A stretch of DNA of 45,416 nucleotides from an uncultured Bacteroidales bacterium (GTDB lineage: Bacteria; Bacteroidota; Bacteroidia; Bacteroidales; F082): NCBI GenBank assembly GCA_937896895.1, contig CALBNV010000039.1:1-45416 (forward strand), in the 5' to 3' direction. The notes beneath the pieces are model-generated. The model ran no database searches, was not told where the DNA came from, and was given only the letters and a program-made list of their open reading frames with translations. The translations under genes were made by a program, and so were the position numbers. Positions 9,394 to 17,626 of the stretch are shown piece by piece (position 1 is the first letter of the stretch; every line of letters begins with the position of its first letter).

Positions 9394-9401
9394 CAAAAAT
9401 A
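9394..9401 (-). promoter_or_regulatory. -7 element upstream of chain-length gene
   Basis: On the minus strand TATTTTTG matches TAnnTTTG. There is no clear TTTG at the right distance, so an internal promoter for the wzz-wzy pair is only suggested. The leader would be about 115 bases and would include the hairpin at 9340-9375. Confidence 0.3.
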
Positions 9402-9434
9402 GTGAAAAAACCGATACAATTTAAAAACAGTTGA

Positions 9435-10940
9435 TTATTTTTTAATGTTTTTCATGGACGAGATGGCGAGGTCTTTTATTTCTTTGTAGTCTAACATTCT
9501 CGTAATAAATGCAAGCAGAATGCAAATCGCAAAAGAAATGCCGAAACCTGTCAGCCAATTTTCGGTGTTTCGAGATACTAAATATGTTGATAAGGATATT
9601 GTCGAGATAAACGCTAATAGTCTGAGCCAGAATGAAATGCCCAAACATAGCTTGAATGTTTTCTTGGCGATGAAGAATTGAATGACGCATGTTGCGAACT
9701 GAACACACAGACTCGTGAATGCGGCTCCAACTGCTTGAAAATGAGGAATGAAGATGAAATTCAACGTGAGATTGATAACAACGCCACACGCCGCAACAAT
9801 GTTTAACTGCCGTAAATTGCCATTGGCAGTCAGCAGCGTCCCGAAAATGTAAGTTACTGATATTGAGACAAAACTTCCCATCAAGATTATAAGAATCTTT
9901 GAGGATTCCGATATTCTGTACTGAAAAGCTTCAAGCGGTTCGAATTCTTGTTGCGGATAAAGCAGTTCCATGAATTCCCTGCTGTAGAAGATGCAAAGGA
10001 CCGCAATCACGCAGGTCATGGAAAGAATAATGCTAAATGATTGCTTTATAAGTCCTTGCAAATCACCGTTCTCTTTGATTACTGCTGCAAAAAGCGGAAG
10101 CAGTATTACCGAGAACAAATACGAAATGTTGTTTCCGGCGTCAAAGAGACGATATGCACGTGCGTAAATTCCGGTTTGTGTCGCGGAAATGTCTTCCGGC
10201 AGAATCCTTTCAATCAAAACAGGCTCCAACCTGTTGTAAAAACTCATCAACAGTACCAAAAGGGCGTACGGAAGGCTCTTCTTGATAATCATGATCACAA
10301 ACGGAATGTTGATTCTTATTGTAAGTTTGCCGGTGTGCTTCAATACGATTGCAACCGCAATAATCAATGTAACTACGTATGAGAATGTCTGCGAATAGAT
10401 GAACCAATACATGTTGAAGTCTTCTCTCGGAAACAATCCCGACCAAAGCAAGAAACTGCAAATCAGTATCATCAGTATTCGGTCGAGTACCGATAACATG
10501 CTGTCGGTCTTGAAAAGAAGCAGTGCTGAAATATTGGACCTGACATATAAAATGAATGACAGCAGTACTTGATTTAATCCGACGATAGCCAGAATCTTCA
10601 TCTGTTCTCCCCTGTAGCCAATAATCCAACCAACGAAAAAGATGACTGTGACATATAAGAGCGTGAGAAATATCTTCGCCTGTGAGATGCCGACGAAATG
10701 TTTCGCGAGCAACTGGTTGTTCTGCGCGATGTTTCTGCTGTTGAAATTTGTAAGACCAAGGTCAAGCAATATGTAGAATAGGTACGAAAACTGCGAAATT
10801 GCAAGATACAGCCCGTATGATGTGTCGCCGACAGTGTTTTGTACGGCGGCGTCGATGCCCAAAATCCAAAATGGCTTTATCAAAAGATTGATAAAGAGCA
10901 AGAATATTATGTTTTTTAGGAATTTATTGTTCATCGTCAT
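9435..10940 (-). CDS. Wzx-type polysaccharide flippase (MOP superfamily)
   Basis: The 501-residue, very hydrophobic protein has about 12-14 predicted transmembrane helices and the pattern of oligosaccharide flippases of the MOP/MATE superfamily. These include an N-terminal segment with NFNSRNIAQ after TM2, a central MSFYNRLEPVLIE segment, and GAAFTSL in the penultimate region. It would flip undecaprenyl-linked glycan across the inner membrane, supplying the polymerase encoded downstream. Start could be the ATG at 10940 or the ATG at 10934; both are two or fewer codons from each other. No glycosyltransferase genes lie next to it, so the sugar repeat must be made by enzymes encoded elsewhere. 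Confidence 0.85.
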   Translation of the reverse strand: MTMNNKFLKNIIFLLFINLLIKPFWILGIDAAVQNTVGDTSYGLYLAISQFSYLFYILLDLGLTNFNSRNIAQNNQLLAKHFVGISQAKIFLTLLYVTVIFFVGWIIGYRGEQMKILAIVGLNQVLLSFILYVRSNISALLLFKTDSMLSVLDRILMILICSFLLWSGLFPREDFNMYWFIYSQTFSYVVTLIIAVAIVLKHTGKLTIRINIPFVIMIIKKSLPYALLVLLMSFYNRLEPVLIERILPEDISATQTGIYARAYRLFDAGNNISYLFSVILLPLFAAVIKENGDLQGLIKQSFSIILSMTCVIAVLCIFYSREFMELLYPQQEFEPLEAFQYRISESSKILIILMGSFVSISVTYIFGTLLTANGNLRQLNIVAACGVVINLTLNFIFIPHFQAVGAAFTSLCVQFATCVIQFFIAKKTFKLCLGISFWLRLLAFISTISLSTYLVSRNTENWLTGFGISFAICILLAFITRMLDYKEIKDLAISSMKNIKK

Positions 10941-11001
10941 CCAAACGGATATAATCTTCTGTTATTGCAATTGTGGTTTAATAATCTTTTAAAAAACGGT
11001 G

Positions 11002-11009
11002 CAAAGATA
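11002..11009 (-). promoter_or_regulatory. -7 element of flippase gene
   Basis: On the minus strand TATCTTTG is a perfect TAnnTTTG match about 60 bases upstream of the flippase start. A matching TTTG is not seen 19-21 bases upstream. It lies back to back with the clpS -7 element. Confidence 0.45.
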
Positions 11010-11030
11010 GTTCATTTAACAATAAAATCG

Positions 11031-11038
11031 TATATTTG
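11031..11038 (+). promoter_or_regulatory. -7 element of clpS-rel operon
   Basis: TATATTTG matches TAnnTTTG and is followed 16 bases later by the clpS start codon. The -33 region is not recognisable. It lies back to back with the minus-strand element at 11002-11009. Confidence 0.5.
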
Positions 11039-11054
11039 CACTTTAATTTTTGGT

Positions 11055-11327
11055 ATGAATAAGGAAAAACATCAATGCGACAGTGTTGCAGAAGAGTTGA
11101 TTGATGATGAAAAAAATCTCATCTTGCTTAATGATGACGTGAATACCTTTGATTATGTGATAGATACGTTGATTGAGGTGTGCGGACATACTATGGAACA
11201 GGCTGAGACATGCGCTTGGATTACTCACTACAAAGGCAGGTGCGCAGTGAAATCAGGCTCGTTTGATGAACTTAAACCTTATTATGATTGTTTGTTAAAT
11301 CGTCATCTTTTAGCGAGAATACAATGA
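11055..11327 (+). CDS. clpS: ClpS, N-degron adaptor of the Clp protease
   Basis: The 90-residue protein matches ClpS, which delivers substrates bearing N-degron residues to ClpA/ClpC-ClpP. The core motif LILLNDDVNTFDYVI (about 23-37) contains the NDD residues that bind the substrate's amino group. The WITHYKGRCAVKSG segment, corresponding to the conserved H..G.......G region, follows at about 55-68. The ATG at 11055 gives the usual length; a longer frame from 10965 would run through the promoter. Its stop codon overlaps the next start (ATGA), so it is translationally coupled to the rel gene. Confidence 0.9.
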   Translation: MNKEKHQCDSVAEELIDDEKNLILLNDDVNTFDYVIDTLIEVCGHTMEQAETCAWITHYKGRCAVKSGSFDELKPYYDCLLNRHLLARIQ

Positions 11328-13549
11328 AGTCAGGAACATTTTCAGAACAGGATAGATTGGATGTCGAAAAGGCTTATGAGACTCTCATTCAGTCGGTTAG
11401 CCAGACGATGACTCGAGATGAAATTGATTATATTTCAAGGGCATTCGACCTTTGCCGCGAGAAATACGCTGATGTCTTGATGGATTCCGGACGCCCCTTG
11501 CTGTTGCATTGCCTCGACGTTGCTCAAATCGCATATTCCGAACTGGGAATGAAAAGCAAGACTGTCGTCAGCGCACTGCTTCATAATATTACAAGATACA
11601 CGGATGTCACCATAGACCAGATTAAAGAGCAATTTGGCGATAGAGTGGCTTTGATACTCAATGATTTGGAGAAGGTAATGGCTCTGGATATGACGCATAT
11701 CTCCACGCAGTCGGATACTTTCCGGAAACTCTTCCTTTCGATTATCGACGACATTCGCGTTGTGATGCTTGTCATCGCTCACAGCATTGACAGTTGCCGA
11801 CATCTTGATGATGTTGATGATATGACTGACAATCAAGGTCTTGTGTATAGAAAACGATTGTCCAGATTCTTTGACCAGTTGAAATATATAGTCATTCCCA
11901 TTGTTCATCGACTTGGTTTGTATAACATCAAGAAGATTTTTGAGGAATCGGTGATGATGTATGAGAATCCTGTTGAATATCAGCAGATTAAGGAGAAAAT
12001 CAGTATCTCGCGTGTGCGTCAGGAAGAAAATATGGCTGATTTTCTCAAACCTGTTCGGAAAGGTCTTGTTGAGGAAGGCATCGATGCGAATATCAAATGG
12101 CGCACAAAGTCAATTCCGTCGATTTTTGCGAAAATGAAAGCTCAGGATGTTCCTTTTGAACAGGTTTACGACTTGTTTGCGGTCAGGATTATCATAAATA
12201 ACTCAAAGGGGGCTGGTGAAAAAGCGGATTGCTGGAAAGTATATTCCATTGTCACAGACTTGTACCAACCCAATCCGAAACGTCTAAGGGATTGGATTAC
12301 AACGCCTAAGGCCTCTGGATACGAGTCGTTGCACACCACAGTGAAGTACGGCGACTACTGGGTTGAAGTCCAAATCCGCACGCAACGCATGGATGATAAT
12401 GCCGAGAAAGGCACAGCCTCTCATTGGCTCTATAAAAGCGGAAATGACAAACGTCAGACAGCTGATGAGTGGCTTAACCAGATTCGCGAAATCATGGAGA
12501 ATGCTGACGGGCAGAATGACAATAATCCTCTTGATGACAGCCGCGCAAAAAAAGGAAAGACTGATAAGATATTCATTATCACGCCTCAAGGCGATGTCAA
12601 ACAGCTCCCCGTAGGCTCTACAATCCTTGATTTCGCATTTGAGGTTCATACTCAGGTGGGCAGCCATTGCATCGGTGCACGTGTGAACGGGAAGATGCAG
12701 CCGATAAGATTCGAGCTTAATAACGGCGACCGTGTTGAGATTCAGACAAGTAAGAAACAGGTGCCAAAGGCCGATTGGCTGAATTATGTCACAACGGAAA
12801 AGTCAAGGTCGAAGATAAAACGCTATCTCAAAGATCTTGAGATGAAAGAGGCTGAACTCGGCAGCGCAATGTTCCACCGAAAACTGAAAAACTGGAAAAT
12901 CGTATTTAATGATAAGATTTTCAACGAATTGCTGAGTTATTATGATTGCGAGTCGGGAATTGAGTTTTATCACAAAATAGCTACGGAACAGATTGACCTC
13001 GCTGACACGAAAGCCTATATCCTGACTTTGATTGATGACGCGAAAGATGCTCACCAAGACAAGGCGGATGACGAGGTCAAAAAAGACAAAACCGTTGAAA
13101 ATAAGAATGATACAATAAACATCGGGGCGAATATCAAGGGCCTTGCCGTCAAGATGGCTGGATGTTGCAATCCGATAAAAGGTGATGATGTGTTTGGATT
13201 TCTGAGTGTCGCTGGCGCGTTGACAATTCACAGAAACGACTGCTCAAATGCAAAGGCTCTCAGGAAACGCTACCCTTATCGTGTCGTTGATGTCGATTGG
13301 ATGGGGGGTGACAGTTCGAGGGCTGCCTTGAAAATAACCGCCAAGGATAACTTCGGGATGCTCAGCGATATTACCGATGTGATGAAACAAATGGAAATCA
13401 ACATATTAGATGCCAATATGAAAACACAAAACGGTCTTTATGAAGGCCGCTTTGTGGTACAGATATCAAGTGTGAATCTTCTCGAACAACTGATTCGTAA
13501 ATTACGTGACCTGCACGGTGTGACAGATGTTCAGAGGATTGATTTATAA
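11324..13549 (+). CDS. RelA/SpoT-family (p)ppGpp synthetase with inactivated hydrolase domain
   Basis: The 741-residue protein has the long RSH layout: HD-like domain (about 40-200), synthetase (230-370), TGS (413-475), a CC-containing zinc-finger-like region (610-645, MAGCCNP) and ACT (668-741). The synthetase keeps YDLFAVR, GYESLHTTV and EVQIRT with its catalytic Glu348, and has RLRD at 320-323, like the basic RxKD motif of bifunctional enzymes. The hydrolase centre is lost: the HD pair is His87-Asn88, the following ED is Thr-Arg, and the later D....N pair of the ADRLHN motif reads as AHSIDS. It should therefore make but not degrade (p)ppGpp. A separate hydrolase-competent homologue is expected elsewhere in the genome. 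The start overlaps the clpS stop. Confidence 0.92.
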   Translation: MKSGTFSEQDRLDVEKAYETLIQSVSQTMTRDEIDYISRAFDLCREKYADVLMDSGRPLLLHCLDVAQIAYSELGMKSKTVVSALLHNITRYTDVTIDQIKEQFGDRVALILNDLEKVMALDMTHISTQSDTFRKLFLSIIDDIRVVMLVIAHSIDSCRHLDDVDDMTDNQGLVYRKRLSRFFDQLKYIVIPIVHRLGLYNIKKIFEESVMMYENPVEYQQIKEKISISRVRQEENMADFLKPVRKGLVEEGIDANIKWRTKSIPSIFAKMKAQDVPFEQVYDLFAVRIIINNSKGAGEKADCWKVYSIVTDLYQPNPKRLRDWITTPKASGYESLHTTVKYGDYWVEVQIRTQRMDDNAEKGTASHWLYKSGNDKRQTADEWLNQIREIMENADGQNDNNPLDDSRAKKGKTDKIFIITPQGDVKQLPVGSTILDFAFEVHTQVGSHCIGARVNGKMQPIRFELNNGDRVEIQTSKKQVPKADWLNYVTTEKSRSKIKRYLKDLEMKEAELGSAMFHRKLKNWKIVFNDKIFNELLSYYDCESGIEFYHKIATEQIDLADTKAYILTLIDDAKDAHQDKADDEVKKDKTVENKNDTINIGANIKGLAVKMAGCCNPIKGDDVFGFLSVAGALTIHRNDCSNAKALRKRYPYRVVDVDWMGGDSSRAALKITAKDNFGMLSDITDVMKQMEINILDANMKTQNGLYEGRFVVQISSVNLLEQLIRKLRDLHGVTDVQRIDL

Positions 13550-13553
13550 GCTG

Positions 13554-14828
13554 TTACTTTGTCATAATATCAATAATCTCTGTGTCGGTGCTTCTCATTC
13601 CGATGCTCCCGAGCAGTCCGACGTTCTTTATCGTGTCTTCGGCATCAGTGCCGATGATGCCGTCGCCGGATTCAAGGTTGTTGCCGTCTTTGCACATTTT
13701 GTAGCCCATGATTCCAGCCTCGACGGAAGCGGCGATTTTGGCTGCACAAGAAGACTTGGCTCCATCGCAGATTATTCCGGAAATTGTTGATACAGAGTTG
13801 ATAAGGGTGTGCTCGATGACTTCAACAGGCTCGCCGAGAAGGTATGCGATTCCGCATCCGGCGGCACATCCTGCGCTCACGGCCCCGCAATAGGCGGAAA
13901 GCCTGCCGATGCGCGTCTTCTGGTGAATTGCGGTGAGGTTTGAGACGACAAGGGCGCGGTAAAGTCTGTCATCGTCGATGTTATATTCTTCTGCATAAGT
14001 CGCAACAGGCATAGAAACAGTGAGCCCCTGATTGCCACTCCCGGAATTGATGATGACGGGAAGCTCGCAGCCGTTCATTCTCGCGTCTGAACCTGCCGCC
14101 GCTCTCGCCCTCGCCTTCGTCATGACATCACAACCGCAGTTTTTCAGCAGGGTGCTTCCGATATTGGCTCCCCAGCTATTCCTCAAACCTTCGTCAGAAA
14201 TATTTCTGTTGTACTTTAACTGAGTGCCGATAACTTCTTTAATATCAGCAATATCAACGCTGTCTGCGAAATCAACAATGCCTCTTATGCTCAGGCAACT
14301 TCTGTCTGTGAGTTTCTTGCTCGGCTTGCTGATTGACTCGCACTGGAAAAGTATTTTCTCGTCTTTCTGAATGCGGACAATGTTGGTGTGGAATCCTGAA
14401 ATCCTCACTTCGGCGCGGTGCTCGCCCTTGAAAGCGACGATTGTCACGTCAAGTTGTTCGGTCGTGTCAACGTGTTTGACTTGTATTGGAGTGGTTTTGA
14501 GGAATTTTTCTGTTTCTTTTTTCTGCTCGGCTGTCACGTTGGCGATGACTTCAAGGGCTTTGCTTGCATCTCCTGCAACAATTCCGACTGCCGCCGCCGC
14601 TTGTATCCCCTTCATTCCGTTGGTGTTAGGGACGATAACGCTTTTTACATTTTTGATTATGTTGCCGCTTGCAAGCACTTCCACGCGATCTGGCATCGTG
14701 CCTAATACTTCACGTGCCTTCGCTGCCGCGTATGCAAGACAAATAGGCTCTGTACATCCCATCGCTGGAACTAATTCTTCTTTCAAGATGTTGATATACA
14801 ATTGATAACGAGAATCCGTCTTTTCCAT
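13554..14828 (-). CDS. L-cysteine desulfidase / serine dehydratase-like Fe-S enzyme (UPF0597, CyuA/YhaM family)
   Basis: This 424-residue protein belongs to the UPF0597 / CyuA (CdsB) family, [4Fe-4S] enzymes that convert L-cysteine to pyruvate, ammonia and sulfide. The N-terminal motif PAMGCTEPICLA contains Cys25. The later cysteine-rich segments SAGCAAGCGIAYLLGEP and CDGAKSSCAAK supply further cluster ligands. A SGSGNQG motif and a GCDVMTKARARAAAGSDARM stretch also fit the family. It is cytoplasmic and probably used in amino-acid fermentation or sulfide supply. It lies 17 bases after the TPR gene, likely as the third gene of the lolD operon. It is convergent with rel, with only 4 bases between the stop codons. 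Confidence 0.88.
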   Translation of the reverse strand: MEKTDSRYQLYINILKEELVPAMGCTEPICLAYAAAKAREVLGTMPDRVEVLASGNIIKNVKSVIVPNTNGMKGIQAAAAVGIVAGDASKALEVIANVTAEQKKETEKFLKTTPIQVKHVDTTEQLDVTIVAFKGEHRAEVRISGFHTNIVRIQKDEKILFQCESISKPSKKLTDRSCLSIRGIVDFADSVDIADIKEVIGTQLKYNRNISDEGLRNSWGANIGSTLLKNCGCDVMTKARARAAAGSDARMNGCELPVIINSGSGNQGLTVSMPVATYAEEYNIDDDRLYRALVVSNLTAIHQKTRIGRLSAYCGAVSAGCAAGCGIAYLLGEPVEVIEHTLINSVSTISGIICDGAKSSCAAKIAASVEAGIMGYKMCKDGNNLESGDGIIGTDAEDTIKNVGLLGSIGMRSTDTEIIDIMTK

Positions 14829-14845
14829 TTTATTGTGTTTTGTTG

Positions 14846-16873
14846 TTAATTACTCTTACTTATTTCCATTGAGATGACTTCAATGTCACCGTTTTCCGGA
14901 CTTATCTCAATCCACGTGTTATCTTCGCTGAACCACTTGTATTGCGATCCGATTCGGATGATGAAATCGTTAATGTCCTGATTTTCAGGGACCGACACTG
15001 TGAAACCGCCATTCTTTCCGTTTGCTGAACCGAATGACACGTACATGGTGTGTCTTTCTGTTCCGAGATTTCTTGCTTTAATCAACAGATAATTGTTTCT
15101 GCGCGTCGTGACATCTATCGGTTCAAATGTGAAACGCTGTGTCTGGTTGGATGTGATGGATGTCGGCTCCGAAAGCAGATTTGCAAGTTTGTTGGCAATC
15201 AGAATCTCGTTGATTTCTTTCACTTTGTCAGAAGGGTAGGAGTTGCCTGTGTTTAAGTTGATTGCTTTCGTGTAGAAGTCAATTGCCTTGTCGTAATTCT
15301 TGCCTTGGAATTGCGCATCTGCCTTGGCGATGAATGAGTTATATTCGTTTTGCAGCGCTGACAGCCTGAGGTCTTCTAACTGTTGTGCGGCGGCAAGCTG
15401 CTGTGAGGCAGTTTCATCGCCTGGCTTGTTGGCCAAGGCTATGTTAAACTGTTTCAACGCTTCCTGAAAATTCTCCGCAGTCATCGCCTGGCTTCCTGCA
15501 TTCATGGCGATTCTGTAATTCTCCGCTTTCTGAAGTTGTATCTCTTCATAAAAACCTTCAATGACTTTCAGCTGTGCCAAAGCAGTCGCGTTGTTTGGGT
15601 CAAAAGTCAAAAGTTCATTGAATGTCTGTTCCGATTCGGCATATTTTTTATCGGCAAGCTGCTGATTGCCAATGTCAATCATGTTTTGAATTGTGGCTTT
15701 GCGTTGTTTCTCGGCCTCAATCGCGGCGAGCCTTTCCTGCTCTTTGGCAAGTTGTTGCTGACGGAGAAGACTTCTCTGCGCCTCTTCTTTTTTGGAAACA
15801 GCCTCATGGTTGCCGGGCTTCAACTCCAAAGCCTGGTCGTAGTAAGAAATCGCGAGTTCGAAATTGCCAAATCCTTCAGCATTGGCACCTTTGCTGATTA
15901 ATGCGGCAAAATCATTGTCTAATTTTGCCTTGGCTTTCTGAATGTTGAGATAATCGGCACTGTTCACAATCTCATCAATTCTTGCAATCATGCCTTGTGA
16001 ATAAGAATCATCTGGAATCACGGCCAAAGCTGCTTGATAGGCGAGTTTCGCCTCGTCATATGACTGATCCTCATAGAGTGCATCGGCCTCTCTTATCTTC
16101 GCTTCGTAGCTGTCCGCGATATTTTTCTTTGACTGTAGCGAGGAAATTATCGCCGGAATTTCTGTGTCTTCCGGAAAAATATCTAGTGACTGTTGGTAAT
16201 ATTCGATTGCGTCGGAATATTTTTTTCGCAGCTCATATTCGTGACCAAGTGCCTTAAATCTTTCATATTCAGATACTTTGAGATTATATGCGTCATTTTT
16301 GTCTTTGGCTTCCTTGAGTTTTGCCTTGGCTGCGTTGTTGCTCGGATAAAGTTTCAAGGCCGACTCATATTGCATGACGGCTTCCGCGAGTTTCTCTTCT
16401 TTCAGAAGTTTGTCGCCAAGTGCGATTTTCGCATCGAACGCGTCTAACTTTTCTTTTTCATCCTGAAGAGTCTTTGAAATTATTGCTTTCTGATTCAGTG
16501 CATACTCATCATCTGATTTGATATTCAATGCGTTATTGTATTCAACAAGCGCATTGCCCAATTCGCCGTTTTTGTGATATTCATCAGCTTTGTCGATGTG
16601 TTCAAAGAATTTCTCTTCTTTTCTGCTTTCTTCACGAATGGCTTGAAGGGTCTTGTCGAGCTTTTTTTTCGCATTGGCATCATCGGGTTTCAAGCGCAGA
16701 GCTTCTTGGTAACAAGTCTTCGCCTTTATGTAATTTTTGTTCGCAAACTCGTTGTCGCCCGAAGCCATCACCGATTGATAGGTCTGTGTTTCCTCTTGAG
16801 CGATTGCATAATTGTCTGTAAAACAAAAAGTTATAAAAATCAGTGTGACTATTATCTTAATCGGTCTAAGCAT
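14846..16873 (-). CDS. Periplasmic multi-TPR protein with C-terminal beta-rich domain
   Basis: The 675-residue product has a cleavable-looking signal peptide (hydrophobic 6-18, AIA-Q near 25). About ten tetratricopeptide-like repeats follow (residues 30-560), recognisable by recurring A...Y..AL.L.P....A patterns, with glutamine- and lysine-rich helices between blocks. The last 110 residues differ: a beta-rich segment (FEPIDVTTRRNNYLLI...GGFTVSVPEN...WIEISPENGDIEV) of unknown fold. It is probably a periplasmic scaffold or interaction protein. The ATG at 16873 is used; the in-frame TTG at 16885 is less likely. It follows lolD by 16 bases and precedes the desulfidase gene by 17 bases, so the three are probably one operon. 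Confidence 0.8.
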   Translation of the reverse strand: MLRPIKIIVTLIFITFCFTDNYAIAQEETQTYQSVMASGDNEFANKNYIKAKTCYQEALRLKPDDANAKKKLDKTLQAIREESRKEEKFFEHIDKADEYHKNGELGNALVEYNNALNIKSDDEYALNQKAIISKTLQDEKEKLDAFDAKIALGDKLLKEEKLAEAVMQYESALKLYPSNNAAKAKLKEAKDKNDAYNLKVSEYERFKALGHEYELRKKYSDAIEYYQQSLDIFPEDTEIPAIISSLQSKKNIADSYEAKIREADALYEDQSYDEAKLAYQAALAVIPDDSYSQGMIARIDEIVNSADYLNIQKAKAKLDNDFAALISKGANAEGFGNFELAISYYDQALELKPGNHEAVSKKEEAQRSLLRQQQLAKEQERLAAIEAEKQRKATIQNMIDIGNQQLADKKYAESEQTFNELLTFDPNNATALAQLKVIEGFYEEIQLQKAENYRIAMNAGSQAMTAENFQEALKQFNIALANKPGDETASQQLAAAQQLEDLRLSALQNEYNSFIAKADAQFQGKNYDKAIDFYTKAINLNTGNSYPSDKVKEINEILIANKLANLLSEPTSITSNQTQRFTFEPIDVTTRRNNYLLIKARNLGTERHTMYVSFGSANGKNGGFTVSVPENQDINDFIIRIGSQYKWFSEDNTWIEISPENGDIEVISMEISKSN

Positions 16874-16889
16874 ATTTGATGTCAAGTGT

Positions 16890-17549
16890 TTATATGTTTG
16901 TGTTGATTTTTCCGTCTTTTATCGTGAGTATTCTGTCTGCCATTTTCGCCAAGTCGTTGTTGTGTGTTACGATGACAAAAGTCTGTCCTGTTTTTTCCCT
17001 CAACTTGAAGAATAACTCATGAAGTTCTTTTGCGTTTTGTGAGTCCAGGTTGCCTGATGGTTCGTCGGCGAGTATGACTGCAGGGTCGTTTATCAGTGCT
17101 CTTGCCACGGCGATTCGCTGCTGTTCTCCGCCTGAAAGCATTGACGGCTTGTGGTTTGCTCTGTCTGTAAGTTTCAAGTATTCAAGGAGTTGAAATGCTT
17201 TCTCGTGTGCTTCTTTTTGAGGTTTGCCTGCGATGAATGCCGGGATGCAGATGTTTTCCAATGCGGTGAATTCCGGCAGCAGATGATGGAACTGAAAAAC
17301 GAAGCCTATGTTTCTGTTACGGAAAGCTGCCAGTGTTTTCTGATTCATTCCATTGATGCTCGTGCCGTCAAAAACAACATCACCTTTGTCGGCTTTTTCG
17401 AGCGTCCCGATGATTTGGAGAAGGGTGGTCTTGCCTGCGCCTGACGCACCGACGATGGTGACAATCTCCCCGTTATCAATCTGGAAATCAATGCCTTTGA
17501 TAACTTCAACCTTGCCAAAAGATTTATAAATTCCGTTAGCCTGAATCAT
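16890..17549 (-). CDS. lolD: LolD-type ABC transporter ATP-binding protein
   Basis: The 219-residue ATPase has Walker A GASGAGKTT (34-42), the Q-loop FQFHHLLPEF, signature LSGGEQQR (138-145), Walker B VILADEPSGNLD (158-169) and the H-loop VTHN. The HHLLPEFTALEN region and overall length fit LolD, the ATPase that releases lipoproteins from the inner membrane for LolA. MacB/FtsE-like ATPases are close alternatives. No LolC/E permease gene is adjacent, so the partner is encoded elsewhere. The ATG at 17549 is chosen over an in-frame TTG at 17555. A -7 box lies 14 bases upstream. Confidence 0.85.
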   Translation of the reverse strand: MIQANGIYKSFGKVEVIKGIDFQIDNGEIVTIVGASGAGKTTLLQIIGTLEKADKGDVVFDGTSINGMNQKTLAAFRNRNIGFVFQFHHLLPEFTALENICIPAFIAGKPQKEAHEKAFQLLEYLKLTDRANHKPSMLSGGEQQRIAVARALINDPAVILADEPSGNLDSQNAKELHELFFKLREKTGQTFVIVTHNNDLAKMADRILTIKDGKINTNI

Positions 17550-17563
17550 CTTCAAATTTTTTG

Positions 17564-17571
17564 CAAAGGTA
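17564..17571 (-). promoter_or_regulatory. -7 element of lolD operon
   Basis: On the minus strand TACCTTTG matches TAnnTTTG and lies 14 bases before the lolD start codon. No convincing TTTG is seen 19-22 bases upstream. Confidence 0.45.
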
Positions 17572-17626
17572 ACAAAAATCTTGTGAGAAAAGATGCTTGA
17601 ATTAAATAATTGTTACGTGGATTTTG

